From NCBI RefSeq assembly GCF_004571195.1, contig NZ_CP038271.1:1230001-1294000 (forward strand): a stretch of 64,000 nt of DNA. Reading direction: 5' to 3'. The notes under the pieces are model-generated. The model made no database searches, was not told where the DNA came from, and worked only from the letters and a program-made list of their open reading frames with translations. Positions 34,939 to 43,370 of this stretch are shown piece after piece (position 1 is the first letter of the stretch; every line of letters starts with the position of its first letter). The DNA comes from Legionella geestiana. GTDB taxonomy: Bacteria; Pseudomonadota; Gammaproteobacteria; Legionellales; Legionellaceae. A program made the position numbers and the translations under genes.

Positions 34939-36801
34939 GTGTCAGCCCAAACCCTCCGAAATATTGTCGCAGGCGTGTTAATCGTTGCCGCATTCATTGC
35001 CACACTGCTGCATTTTGCAATACGCGAGGCTCATGAGCTGCGCCGGGACCCGGGCGTAATGATGAACCGCTATTACCTGCTCAAAAAAACCAATCCTGAA
35101 GCGGCGCGCCGAACACTCGATATTATTCTGCGGGATAACCCGCATTATGCGCCCGCGCGTGAGGCACTTGCCGCAGCAACATGTCCCCCAGAAACATCTG
35201 CCACGGAGCCGCTCATCCTCACCTCCCTCATTACGCCGATTACCAGCATCGACACTCTGCACCAGCCACTGGTGGAAAGGCCTTCGCTGCTGGTACAGGC
35301 TCTGAAAACGAAATACTGGTCGGAAAAGGCCGCCAAAGACTCCTCAAGCGCTGATACGCTCTCCCTCCTGCGCCATGTAGCGCCCCTTGACCCGCAGGTT
35401 CTGCTCGAAGCCGGTTATGACGCGCTTGCCGATAATAAAAAACAAGACGCACTGGTATTATTTGAGACGGCTTTTCAGCAGGAACCAGCACCAGGGCTTG
35501 CGCTGCAGATAGCCTATCTTTACATGGACACCGGCAAACCAGAAGCGGCACTGCCCTTTTTTCTTATCGCGGCCACTCAGGGCGAGGGTGAGGGGCGGGA
35601 TGCCGCGTTGCGTGGAGTTGATTACGTAGCAGCACTTAATGCACAAAATGCTGCCGCGGCCTCGCAGCCCGGTGCAGAACAAGCCCCGCTCTCACCGGAA
35701 CAGGTGAAAATGGATGAGTTTTACGCGCTGTTGAAACACGATAAAAAAGCCGCATGGGTGCTGATTCAAGAAATTGTGAAGGCTTTTCCCAAAAATGTGG
35801 CGGCACTTAAATCCGCAGGCTATCTCGCGGCAGAATTCAAACACACGCGCGCTGCCATTCGCTATTTTACCAGTGCCTATGACTTAACCTATGACCCCGC
35901 CATCGCCCTGCAGCTGGGTTATCTGTATGACGTCATCAACGTCAAACCAACGGCCTATCAGTATTTTCAGTGGGCAACGGCGTCCACCGATAACACGGTG
36001 GTATACCGCGCCCAGAATGCCATGACGAATCTTCGAGGCCTTCAGACCAAAGCGCTCCCCGACCCCTGGTTTGGCGAAATCTTCTTTACGCCTTTCAGTC
36101 AAAGCCAGTTTGGACTGACCGTGCGCCCCCTCGTGGCGCGTCTTGGTGTCGAGCATAATAACCAGTTCCAGACAAAAACCTATCTGGTGTTTCGCCAGAC
36201 CGATGACAATAAAACCAATTCCTTTGGCCAGTTGCCACAGATTTTTGAGGATAACGTGCGCGTTATTGGTACCGGTGTGCAGGTTACGCCTATTGCCGGT
36301 ATCCCGCTGATTGCCTTTGTTGAGGGTGGAGCGGCGTACGATCTTATCTTTCGCTTTCGCCCGCGCTGGCGGCCAGATTTGCGTGCGGGCATCATGTACT
36401 ATAGAGAGTTTGGCGCGCAGCCCGCCTGGTATGAGCACTTTCGGGTTGGTGTCGACTATTACAGCACCGCCTACCTCGACATTACCTATTTTTCACGTTA
36501 CCAGAATAATGTCATTGCCACGCTCAAAACCCATCAGGGCGTGCGACTGCTGCAATATAAGAGCAGCATGCTAAACCTCTACTGGGAAGGCCGGGTGATT
36601 GAAGATACCCAACGCCAGTTTTTCAACAACATTGGCGAAACCGGGCCTGGCATCGGCTATATTCCAAGCAACCGGTTTAATTTCGAAATTCGCGCGGAAC
36701 ATCTCAGGGGGGTTTATTTCCCGGTAGGAGCATCGTTTAACCCCTATCCACCGTACTATACCCGTAATGTGGTTCAAATGCTTTTCTACGCGAGGGTCTA
36801 G
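34939..36801 (+). CDS. NfrA-like outer-membrane polysaccharide exporter/TPR protein
   Basis: 620 residues from a GTG at 34939 (GGAG ten nt upstream). A hydrophobic N-terminus (IVAGVLIVAAFIATLLHFAI) is followed by TPR-like helical repeats to about residue 370, then a beta-strand-rich C-terminal third (TYLVFRQTDD, PLIAFVEGGAAYD, DYYSTAYLDITYFSRY) ending in an aromatic residue region typical of an outer-membrane barrel. This is the layout of E. coli NfrA, the phage N4 receptor, though shorter (620 against about 990). NfrB follows 5 bp later. Confidence 0.75.
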   Translation: MSAQTLRNIVAGVLIVAAFIATLLHFAIREAHELRRDPGVMMNRYYLLKKTNPEAARRTLDIILRDNPHYAPAREALAAATCPPETSATEPLILTSLITPITSIDTLHQPLVERPSLLVQALKTKYWSEKAAKDSSSADTLSLLRHVAPLDPQVLLEAGYDALADNKKQDALVLFETAFQQEPAPGLALQIAYLYMDTGKPEAALPFFLIAATQGEGEGRDAALRGVDYVAALNAQNAAAASQPGAEQAPLSPEQVKMDEFYALLKHDKKAAWVLIQEIVKAFPKNVAALKSAGYLAAEFKHTRAAIRYFTSAYDLTYDPAIALQLGYLYDVINVKPTAYQYFQWATASTDNTVVYRAQNAMTNLRGLQTKALPDPWFGEIFFTPFSQSQFGLTVRPLVARLGVEHNNQFQTKTYLVFRQTDDNKTNSFGQLPQIFEDNVRVIGTGVQVTPIAGIPLIAFVEGGAAYDLIFRFRPRWRPDLRAGIMYYREFGAQPAWYEHFRVGVDYYSTAYLDITYFSRYQNNVIATLKTHQGVRLLQYKSSMLNLYWEGRVIEDTQRQFFNNIGETGPGIGYIPSNRFNFEIRAEHLRGVYFPVGASFNPYPPYYTRNVVQMLFYARV

Positions 36802-36806
36802 CCATC

Positions 36807-38687
36807 ATGATGCTGCTGATTATCTATTTTGTGATGTGGTACCTGCTGGTCATCCTCGCGGTGCTCTTCGCGCTCTCCGCCATTGACGATTTGTTCATCG
36901 ACTTCTGGTACTGGACACGCTATTTCAGACGCCTCTGGAAAACCCGCCACTACAAACCGCTGACCTATGAGATGCTCGTGGCAAAGCCCGAGCAGCGCAT
37001 TGCCGTTCTGGTGCCCTGCTGGCACGAGGCCGATGTGATTGGCTCGATGCTGCGCCAAAACTGCTACTCCATTGACTATGACAATTACTGCCTGTTTGTG
37101 GGCGTGTATCCCAACGACCCCGACACCATTGAAGCCGTTCAGGCCGTCGCACGTGAGAATGCGCACGTGCACTGTGTGATTGGCAAAAAACCAGGGCCTA
37201 CCAACAAGGCCATGAACCTCAACGGCGTCTATGAATATGTAAAGGAATACGAAAAAACTCTGGCCACACCCTTTGATATTTTTGTATTTCATGACTCCGA
37301 AGACGTTATTCATCCTTTATCGTTCCGGCTCTACAACTATCTGATGCCCAAAAACGACATGATTCAAATTCCTGTGTTTCCGCTTGCTGTTCCCTATCGT
37401 AAATTCACCCACTGGCTGTATGCGGATGAATTTGCCGAAAACCACACCAAAGATATTATCGTGCGCGAAACCATTCGCGGGCATGTGCCCTCGGCAGGCG
37501 TCGGAACCGCGTTCTCGAGCCGCGCCCTAAAGCTCATGGAAAACCCGGAAACTCACACTCCTTTTTCAACCGATTCGCTGACCGAAGATTATCGCACCTC
37601 ACTCGAGATGCGCCTGCTTGGTTTAAAGCAGATTTTTGTACTGCGCCAGATTGAGCGCATGCAATGGAAGAAACGCTGGTTTGGGCGTGGGTATGTGCTG
37701 AAACCCACAAAAGAATATATCGCGACCCGCGCGCTTTTTCCTCTCGAATACTCAAAAGCCGTACGCCAGAAAGCGCGCTGGATTATCGGGATAGTTTTTC
37801 AGGAGTGGGCACACACGGGCTGGCCGAAATCCTGGAAACTGCGTTTCACGCTCGCGCATGACCGCAAAGGTTTTGTCACGCATTTTATCAACGGCTTTGG
37901 CTATTTTGTATTTGCATTCTGGGTCTTTTACTCGTTCTTTACCTGGGCCATGCCGGAATACCCGACCCTGCAGGAGCAGCTCAGCCTGCATCCCTGGGTA
38001 TGGTGGCTCATTATCGGGGTGACGTGTGTCATGATTGAGCGCATGATTCAGCGCGCCATCGCCATTCATCGGGTGTATCAGAACTGGATACCGGCGCTTC
38101 TTTCCATCCCCCGCGCGTTTTTTGGCAATATTCTCAATCTGCATGCGCTCCTTCGCGCCTACCGCGTCTATTACAAAGCGCCAAAAACGAGCGCTCCGAG
38201 TAAACAGCCGGCATGGGACAAAACTGACCATCATTTTCCAGGAAGCCATCTCTTAACCCCCTATCGGCGCCGACTTGGTGATTTACTGGTGGAGAAGGGG
38301 CTTATCAGCAGCAAACAGTTACAAGATGCCATTCTGTTACAGCAGCAAAGCGGCAAACGCCTTGGTGATATCCTCTTAAGGCACGGTATGATTTCGGCTG
38401 AAAAGCTGCAGGAAACGCTTTCGCAGCAGTACCGCCTGTCACTGTTCCCAGAATCTGCCGTACCCAAAGCACTGCAGCGCTGTCAGGAAACGCTGCCCCA
38501 AAAGCTCATACAGTGGCTGCTCGCGCATGATGTCACCCCGGTGGAATACGACCCACAAAAACACACCCTGACACTGCTGATTGATGACCCGACGAATGAG
38601 CTTTTTCTCGCAAAAGTAATGCAGCACGTGGCGCCCTTGAAGGTCGTATTTGTGCTGGGACAGGCAATGCCCAACGAATCAGACTGA
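36807..38687 (+). CDS. nfrB: NfrB-like glycosyltransferase with C-terminal MshEN (c-di-GMP) domain
   Basis: 626 residues. Membrane helices at the N-terminus and near residues 350-430 flank a GT2 domain with VPCWHEADVIG, a DxD-like FHDSED, LTEDYRTS and the QxxRW motif QKARW. The C-terminal 140 residues carry two MshEN motifs starting RLGDLLVEKG (residue 489) and RLGDILLRHG (residue 518), both fitting the c-di-GMP-binding consensus. E. coli NfrB makes a secreted amino-sugar polymer when c-di-GMP binds and exports it through NfrA. The same role here is inferred from architecture. Confidence 0.85.
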   Translation: MMLLIIYFVMWYLLVILAVLFALSAIDDLFIDFWYWTRYFRRLWKTRHYKPLTYEMLVAKPEQRIAVLVPCWHEADVIGSMLRQNCYSIDYDNYCLFVGVYPNDPDTIEAVQAVARENAHVHCVIGKKPGPTNKAMNLNGVYEYVKEYEKTLATPFDIFVFHDSEDVIHPLSFRLYNYLMPKNDMIQIPVFPLAVPYRKFTHWLYADEFAENHTKDIIVRETIRGHVPSAGVGTAFSSRALKLMENPETHTPFSTDSLTEDYRTSLEMRLLGLKQIFVLRQIERMQWKKRWFGRGYVLKPTKEYIATRALFPLEYSKAVRQKARWIIGIVFQEWAHTGWPKSWKLRFTLAHDRKGFVTHFINGFGYFVFAFWVFYSFFTWAMPEYPTLQEQLSLHPWVWWLIIGVTCVMIERMIQRAIAIHRVYQNWIPALLSIPRAFFGNILNLHALLRAYRVYYKAPKTSAPSKQPAWDKTDHHFPGSHLLTPYRRRLGDLLVEKGLISSKQLQDAILLQQQSGKRLGDILLRHGMISAEKLQETLSQQYRLSLFPESAVPKALQRCQETLPQKLIQWLLAHDVTPVEYDPQKHTLTLLIDDPTNELFLAKVMQHVAPLKVVFVLGQAMPNESD

Positions 38688-38859
38688 TACCCTGCTTAAT
38701 TCGCAAGGCGAGGCTCACTGTATTCTTTGAGAGAAAAAGGTTTGTACGGGCGGGGCATAAGGATGCCATTGCATTGATTCATTGTTGATCACAATGTAAA
38801 TATTGACGGCAAATAGTCGCCGTGGTATCCTTGCCCCACCAACTCGCAAAGAGCAAAAC

Positions 38860-39543
38860 ATGAAAAAACTGGTCTTATTTTCGTTAATGTCTATCGCAGC
38901 ATTTGCTGCCAATTCCTCTCCAATCATGCATGCCAACACGTTAATTTTTGAGGGTACCGGCGGTTCTATCGTCTATTTTGTTGTTGGTGCAACCAACTTT
39001 GTTTTGGCACCAGCATCTCCCGCACCCGACAGGGATACTCAATCTTATGAACCATACTCGGTTTATCCAATGAACAGCTGGGAGGGTACGGAGTGGGCAT
39101 GGACTAAAGATTTTACATCAACCTTAACGGTTCATGCCCCAAGAAAAAAGAACGCCAAAGTGGCCAGATGGGCATCCCAACAGCAGCGCGCTGTTTTGAA
39201 TGGCCGGAATTCTCATGTATATGCGACCGTATCTGGTGGTAGCCTTGCCTCGGCACCAGATGACTTAAATTTCGCATTCATTGGCGACCTTTATTTAGAT
39301 ACTTACGAAGGGAATTACCGATGCCCCAACGTGATTATCGGTCAGGGCAACACAGCAACCATCAATAACTGGTGGATTTACACTAATTTCTGGCCTTCAA
39401 ACAAGGACGGCACGCCTGCGAAGAGCGGGCATAAAAATCGACTTGAATGCATACGGTACTATCGGGGCCTCGAAACCAGAAAACAATTTTCGATATCAAG
39501 GACGACCAAATCCAATAAATTTGTCATCTCACGGATAGACTAA
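38860..39543 (+). CDS. Secreted protein of unknown function
   Basis: 227 residues from the ATG at 38860 with a signal peptide (KKLVLFSLMSIAAFAANSS). The mature part is aromatic-rich with short beta-type segments (EGTEWAWTKDFTSTLTV, INNWWIYTNFWPSN). Two cysteines (near 165 and 207) could form a disulfide. I do not recognise the family. A/T-rich codon use differs from the preceding nfrB gene and suggests acquisition. AAAGAG lies upstream of the start. Confidence 0.7.
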   Translation: MKKLVLFSLMSIAAFAANSSPIMHANTLIFEGTGGSIVYFVVGATNFVLAPASPAPDRDTQSYEPYSVYPMNSWEGTEWAWTKDFTSTLTVHAPRKKNAKVARWASQQQRAVLNGRNSHVYATVSGGSLASAPDDLNFAFIGDLYLDTYEGNYRCPNVIIGQGNTATINNWWIYTNFWPSNKDGTPAKSGHKNRLECIRYYRGLETRKQFSISRTTKSNKFVISRID

Positions 39544-39615
39544 GGCGTGCCCTCATTTCATGATGTAAAGCGAAAATGTGGCGTTTGCAGCCATATCATG
39601 GAATGAGGGAGCGCC
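39544..39615. repeat. 20-bp imperfect inverted repeat
   Basis: Arms 39544-39563 and 39596-39615 (core CCCTCATT with AATGAGGG) pair with three mismatches around a 32-nt centre. It starts at the stop codon of the secreted protein and may serve as its terminator or be a small intergenic repeat. Confidence 0.65.
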
Positions 39616-39689
39616 CTGGAGCCTGGGACTTGCAGGTGTTGCCGTTCTGTTATAGTCTCCCTGCAATTTTGTAGCCTGCGAGGTGAGTT

Positions 39690-40406
39690 GTGGCAAGTCG
39701 TCCTGATTTTTTCAAAGTTCCCCCTGAGTCGTCTGAAGCCCCGCGTGATTTTAAAACTTATTTTGATACGGAGTTTAGAAAGACCTTCCCTGAGGCCGAA
39801 GCACTGCTGGAAATTTTTCAGCATTTACCGGCATCATGGATGGAGCCCGTCTTCTGGGCGCTCGGCCGGTTATATAAAGATATTCAGATGGAGCGCCTGG
39901 CTCCATTATTTGCGGAGGATATACATGCGCCTCTAAATCTCGGGCCCTCACTGCAAATGGCCTTAACGTCTTCTCTTGGAATAACAGAGATTCGATACCA
40001 GCGTTTATTAACAACCTGGATTACGACCCACATGCCGTCAAAGCCCGCGATTGATACGGCACTACCTGCTGAACGTGCGGCAAAAGAAGAGCCCCAGCCT
40101 CTTGAACGGCTTGAAGCCCTTAATCGGCCAATGGCAGATTTAATCGCCTGCTTGCTGCTGCGCGGTCGAATTCCTCAACTTGGCAGCAAAAATCTGGAAA
40201 AAGCAGAGGTCTTTTTGGAAAAAGCCGCTCTGGACCCAAAACTTGCAAAGATTTGCGATTATCTGCGCCGTAATCCGAAATGTGAAGTCCGGCCCTTAGA
40301 CAGCTCCTCTACAGATGTAACCCTCTGGAATTTCAGTAATGAGGTTTATCAAGATGCGGTCACTGAGTATGAGTGTATGCTGGAGCAATGTAGCCACTCA
40401 GTATGA
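39690..40406 (+). CDS. Unknown soluble protein
   Basis: 238 residues from a GTG at 39690, with AGGTGA four nt upstream. Mostly helical, acidic N-terminus, a Pro-Ala-Glu-rich linker near residue 125 (ERAAKEEPQPLERLE). No signal peptide, membrane segment or catalytic motif. I do not recognise it. It is convergent with rsmA 25 bp away. Its solitary position and lack of partners would fit an effector or an orphan; nothing decides between them. Confidence 0.65.
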   Translation: MASRPDFFKVPPESSEAPRDFKTYFDTEFRKTFPEAEALLEIFQHLPASWMEPVFWALGRLYKDIQMERLAPLFAEDIHAPLNLGPSLQMALTSSLGITEIRYQRLLTTWITTHMPSKPAIDTALPAERAAKEEPQPLERLEALNRPMADLIACLLLRGRIPQLGSKNLEKAEVFLEKAALDPKLAKICDYLRRNPKCEVRPLDSSSTDVTLWNFSNEVYQDAVTEYECMLEQCSHSV

Positions 40407-40431
40407 ACGGCTACACATGCGACACTCCGGC

Positions 40432-41205
40432 TCAACAGTCCTTTAGTGCGCCTGCAAGCCGTATGTAATCAGAAATGGCCAGCTGCTCGGGGCGGGTGCC
40501 GGGGTCGAGGCCAAGGGTGCGCAGCGTATCAGCATCAAACAGCGGCTTTAACGCATTGGCAATGGTTTTGCGCCGCATGGAAAAGGCGCGGGTAACGACC
40601 TGCTGCAGGCGGCTCACATCGACCGCTTCATACGGGGAGCGCTCCCACGGCGTCAGGCGCACGACTGCGGAATCCACGCGCGGCGGCGGGTCGAAGGCTT
40701 CAGGCCCCACATCAAACAGATAGTCCACCGCGCAAAGGTACTGCACCATGATGCTGAGACGCCCGTAATCCTTGCTGCCAGGAGGTGCCGCGAGGCGCTC
40801 TACGACTTCTTTTTGCAGCATGAAATGCATGTCGCTAATAAAGGGCGCGTACTGAAGCAGATGAAAAATCAAGGGCGTTGAAATGTTATAGGGCAGGTTG
40901 CCGACCACCCGAAGCCCCTTTCCCCACTGGCTGTAATCAAGCGTAAGCGCATCAGCGGCATGAAGCGTCAGGCGCGAAGCCTCAGGGCTTGCCCGCCAGT
41001 GCGCCTGCAAATCGGTATCAATTTCAACGATATGCAGGGTATTAAGGCGTGTGAGAAGGGGGAGTGTCAGCGCACCAAGGCCCGGACCAATTTCGACCAC
41101 CGTGGCGTCTTTCATCGGGTTAATGGCGGAGAGCATCGCGCGCACGACAGACTCATCACGCAGGAAATGCTGCCCGAAACGCTTGCGTGGAATATGCCGC
41201 CCCAT
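40432..41205 (-). CDS. rsmA: 16S rRNA (A1518/A1519) dimethyltransferase
   Basis: 257 residues from the ATG at 41205 with AAAGGGGG upstream; a longer in-frame start at 41262 is unlikely. KRFGQHFLRD at the N-terminus, SAM motif I VVEIGPGLGALTLPLL (seen as EIGPGLGALT), and the catalytic VVGNLPYNIST are all present. KsgA dimethylates two adjacent adenines near the 3' end of 16S rRNA late in 30S assembly; loss gives kasugamycin resistance. Divergent from tatC. Confidence 0.96.
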   Translation of the reverse strand: MGRHIPRKRFGQHFLRDESVVRAMLSAINPMKDATVVEIGPGLGALTLPLLTRLNTLHIVEIDTDLQAHWRASPEASRLTLHAADALTLDYSQWGKGLRVVGNLPYNISTPLIFHLLQYAPFISDMHFMLQKEVVERLAAPPGSKDYGRLSIMVQYLCAVDYLFDVGPEAFDPPPRVDSAVVRLTPWERSPYEAVDVSRLQQVVTRAFSMRRKTIANALKPLFDADTLRTLGLDPGTRPEQLAISDYIRLAGALKDC

Positions 41206-41303
41206 ACCGCCCCCTTTAAAACCCGTCATCTTCTCCGATTTCCGATTGCCTGTCCATCCCAACGTGTGCGAGGATTACAGCAACGTATCTGACACGGCCT
41301 GCC

Positions 41304-41993
41304 ATGTTCGCACACCTGCTTGAACTGCGACAACGCCTGCTGCATCTTCTCTTTTTTTACATGGCAGGCTTTCTCGTGTGTTTTTATTTTGCCGACACCC
41401 TGTTACTGATGCTCTTCACGCCCTTACAAAAAGCGCTCACCTCACAGGATGCACTCATTGCAACCCGCATCACAGCACCCGTGTTTACACCCTTGCAGGT
41501 CGCGGCTCAAACGGCCTTGCTTCTGACGATGCCGATTGGTCTTGTAAGCCTCTGGCGGTTTATCTCGCCCGGTCTTTATCAGGGCGAGCGCCAGACGCTG
41601 CGAAAGACCCTGCTCGCAAGCGTTTTACTGTTTATAACAGGCGCACTGTTTTGCTTTTGGGTAGTACTGCCGTTTTTCTTTCAGCTTGCCGCTCATAGCC
41701 TCCCGGGCGGCATTCATCTGATGCCGGACATGGCCGACAGCCTCGCCTTCATCACCCGCATGCTGATTCTTTTTGGACTCTGCTTTCAGGTGCCGCTTAT
41801 CTGCCTTGCACTTGTGCATCTTAAACTCGTGCATGTCGCACAGTTGCGCGCCTTCAGGCCTTACGCCATCGTTGGTGCATTTACCCTTGGCATGCTTTTG
41901 ACGCCGCCGGATGTGCTGTCGCAGGTACTGCTGGCCATCCCGCTCTGGGTGCTGTTTGAGCTCGGGGTCTACCTTGCCGGACGCGCTTCCTGA
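41304..41993 (+). CDS. tatC: Sec-independent translocase subunit TatC
   Basis: 229 residues, six hydrophobic segments. The conserved N-terminal HLLELRQRLLH, the periplasmic-loop FTPLQ, LWRFISPGLYQGER and the late LLTPPDVLSQ are diagnostic. TatC is the membrane receptor for twin-arginine signal peptides. No tatA or tatB is adjacent; in L. pneumophila tatC is also separate from tatAB. No clear SD precedes the ATG. Confidence 0.95.
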   Translation: MFAHLLELRQRLLHLLFFYMAGFLVCFYFADTLLLMLFTPLQKALTSQDALIATRITAPVFTPLQVAAQTALLLTMPIGLVSLWRFISPGLYQGERQTLRKTLLASVLLFITGALFCFWVVLPFFFQLAAHSLPGGIHLMPDMADSLAFITRMLILFGLCFQVPLICLALVHLKLVHVAQLRAFRPYAIVGAFTLGMLLTPPDVLSQVLLAIPLWVLFELGVYLAGRAS

Positions 41994-42062
41994 AGTGGCT
42001 CAAGTTTGTGCGCCCGCTGCCGATGATTAGGTTAGACGCGCGAAACCTGCCGGAGAGGGAGC

Positions 42063-42374
42063 ATGCAGAAAACCGCAAAGTTTAACATTGGCGATCGGGT
42101 GATTCACCAGAAGCTTGGGTACCGTGCGGTAGTGATTGACGCAGACCCGCTGTTTCAGGCCTCCGGGCGCTATAATCCAGGCGCTCTCAACCGTGAATTT
42201 GCAACGCAAAACCCATGGTATCGCGTGCTGGTTGATGAGAGCAGCCAAATCGCCTACGTTGAAGAAAACCTGCTCATCCCCGATACCAGCCATGAAGGGA
42301 TTAATAACCCCAACATTCAGGAATACCTTGTAGAGCGGCACGGGAATTATTACAGCAGTACGCGCCGCCACTAA
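42063..42374 (+). CDS. hspQ: Heat-shock protein HspQ (YccV-like)
   Basis: 103 residues. The family pattern KFNIGDRVIHQKLGYRAVVIDADP (seen as NIGDRVIHQKLGYR) is followed by PWYRVLVDE and AYVEENLL and ends near NPNIQEYL. HspQ binds hemimethylated oriC DNA in E. coli and acts as a Lon specificity enhancer. AGAGGGAGC lies upstream of the ATG. Single-gene unit. Confidence 0.92.
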   Translation: MQKTAKFNIGDRVIHQKLGYRAVVIDADPLFQASGRYNPGALNREFATQNPWYRVLVDESSQIAYVEENLLIPDTSHEGINNPNIQEYLVERHGNYYSSTRRH

Positions 42375-42415
42375 GGCGTACTGAATGCTGTCGTCATAAG
42401 CCATGCCGACAGCCT

Positions 42416-42610
42416 CTATCCCATGCGCAGCAAAAACACGAGAAATGCTACGAACGCAATGAGCAAAAGCGCCAGTACGCCGAGCGTGCCCGCGCTTTTG
42501 CTGAGATTCTCGCGACTGAACTGTTCAGGGCTTCCCTTAACCGTACGCCACAAAAACCAGACGATTACACCGGCGGCCAGTATGGCCAGAATTTGATACA
42601 GGGTGTCCAT
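42416..42610 (-). CDS. Small membrane protein, two helices
   Basis: 64 residues: one helix near 5-22 (YQILAILAAGVIVWFLW), a polar loop with SPEQFSRENLSKS, and a second helix near 43-62. Good coding signal for its size, with AAAGGAATGC before the ATG. The family is unknown to me; small two-helix proteins of this kind are common accessory membrane proteins. Confidence 0.7.
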   Translation of the reverse strand: MDTLYQILAILAAGVIVWFLWRTVKGSPEQFSRENLSKSAGTLGVLALLLIAFVAFLVFLLRMG

Positions 42611-42638
42611 GCAGCATTCCTTTTGCGTTATCTTCTCT

Positions 42639-43169
42639 TTAGAGTATCACGCATTCACATCCGCGTGCAGGGGGCGGCGAGGTTAACGCCTGTGCGCCGG
42701 GAAGCGCGCGCACGTTTTCCAGAAAAACATCTAAAAGGTCATTAACGCGCCTGCTCACATCCGTTTCGGTCAACGCCGATTGTTCACGTGCAAGCTTATA
42801 AACCGCCTCGATGGCATCCCTGCTTGATAATAAGAAATAATATTCCTGGTCATACTGCAAAATCCCCCGACCTCTTGCCAGTGTGTCATTATCGAGGAAT
42901 CGTTGTTCCTTCACATATTTATCAGAGGTATCACAGATAACGCTTCCACTGTAGACGCGTTTTTGCGCCTCAACATGTTCTTCTATAAAAAGCTGTGCTC
43001 CATAATCTCTATCGACATTAAAAAGGGCACTTTGAAAAGTGATTTTTACTATCGCCTGACCGACTTCCATCGGTTGCCCCGGTAGAAATATGCTGAAGAC
43101 AGTATGTGAATTGGCAAAAAAAGCACCTGGACTGGCGGCCATAATGTTCCCCTGAAAAGCCAAACCCAT
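42639..43169 (-). CDS. Unknown protein ending in a CaaX prenylation box; candidate effector
   Basis: 176 residues ending RGCECVIL. The last four, CVIL, form a CaaX box, and a Leu in the last place favours geranylgeranylation in a eukaryotic cell; a second Cys two residues earlier could be acylated. Bacteria have no CaaX prenyltransferase, while several L. pneumophila effectors carry such boxes and are lipidated in the host. The body is soluble and mixed alpha/beta (LFIEEHVEAQKRVYSGS, then a helical tail). No known catalytic motif. A second good start is the ATG at 43142 (AGGGG six nt upstream). It is divergent from the 43371 gene. Confidence 0.75.
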   Translation of the reverse strand: MGLAFQGNIMAASPGAFFANSHTVFSIFLPGQPMEVGQAIVKITFQSALFNVDRDYGAQLFIEEHVEAQKRVYSGSVICDTSDKYVKEQRFLDNDTLARGRGILQYDQEYYFLLSSRDAIEAVYKLAREQSALTETDVSRRVNDLLDVFLENVRALPGAQALTSPPPARGCECVIL

Positions 43170-43304
43170 GAGACCTCGGGTAATTGAGAGGGCATCCTAT
43201 ACACTGTTACCTGTTCCGTCAAACCTCACTCACTATCATTAACACGCACAGGTGTTCACTGTATCGGTAACGCAGACGGGCACGCATGAAAAAATCCAAT
43301 GTGC

Positions 43305-43338
43305 CTTAAGTTTGCGCTAAGTATTAATCAGCTATACT
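43305..43338 (+). promoter_or_regulatory. Possible activator site and -10 box of the 43371 gene
   Basis: Two similar half-sites, CTTAAGTTT (43305) and CTAAGTATT (43317), lie 12 bp apart over the expected -35 position, followed by TATACT at 43333-43338. Direct TTAA-type repeats at this place resemble the PmrA boxes of Legionella effector genes (consensus cTTAATatT twice), but the match is partial. Confidence 0.4.
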
Positions 43339-43370
43339 GAACATACATAAAGTTATGAGGAATGATTAAC

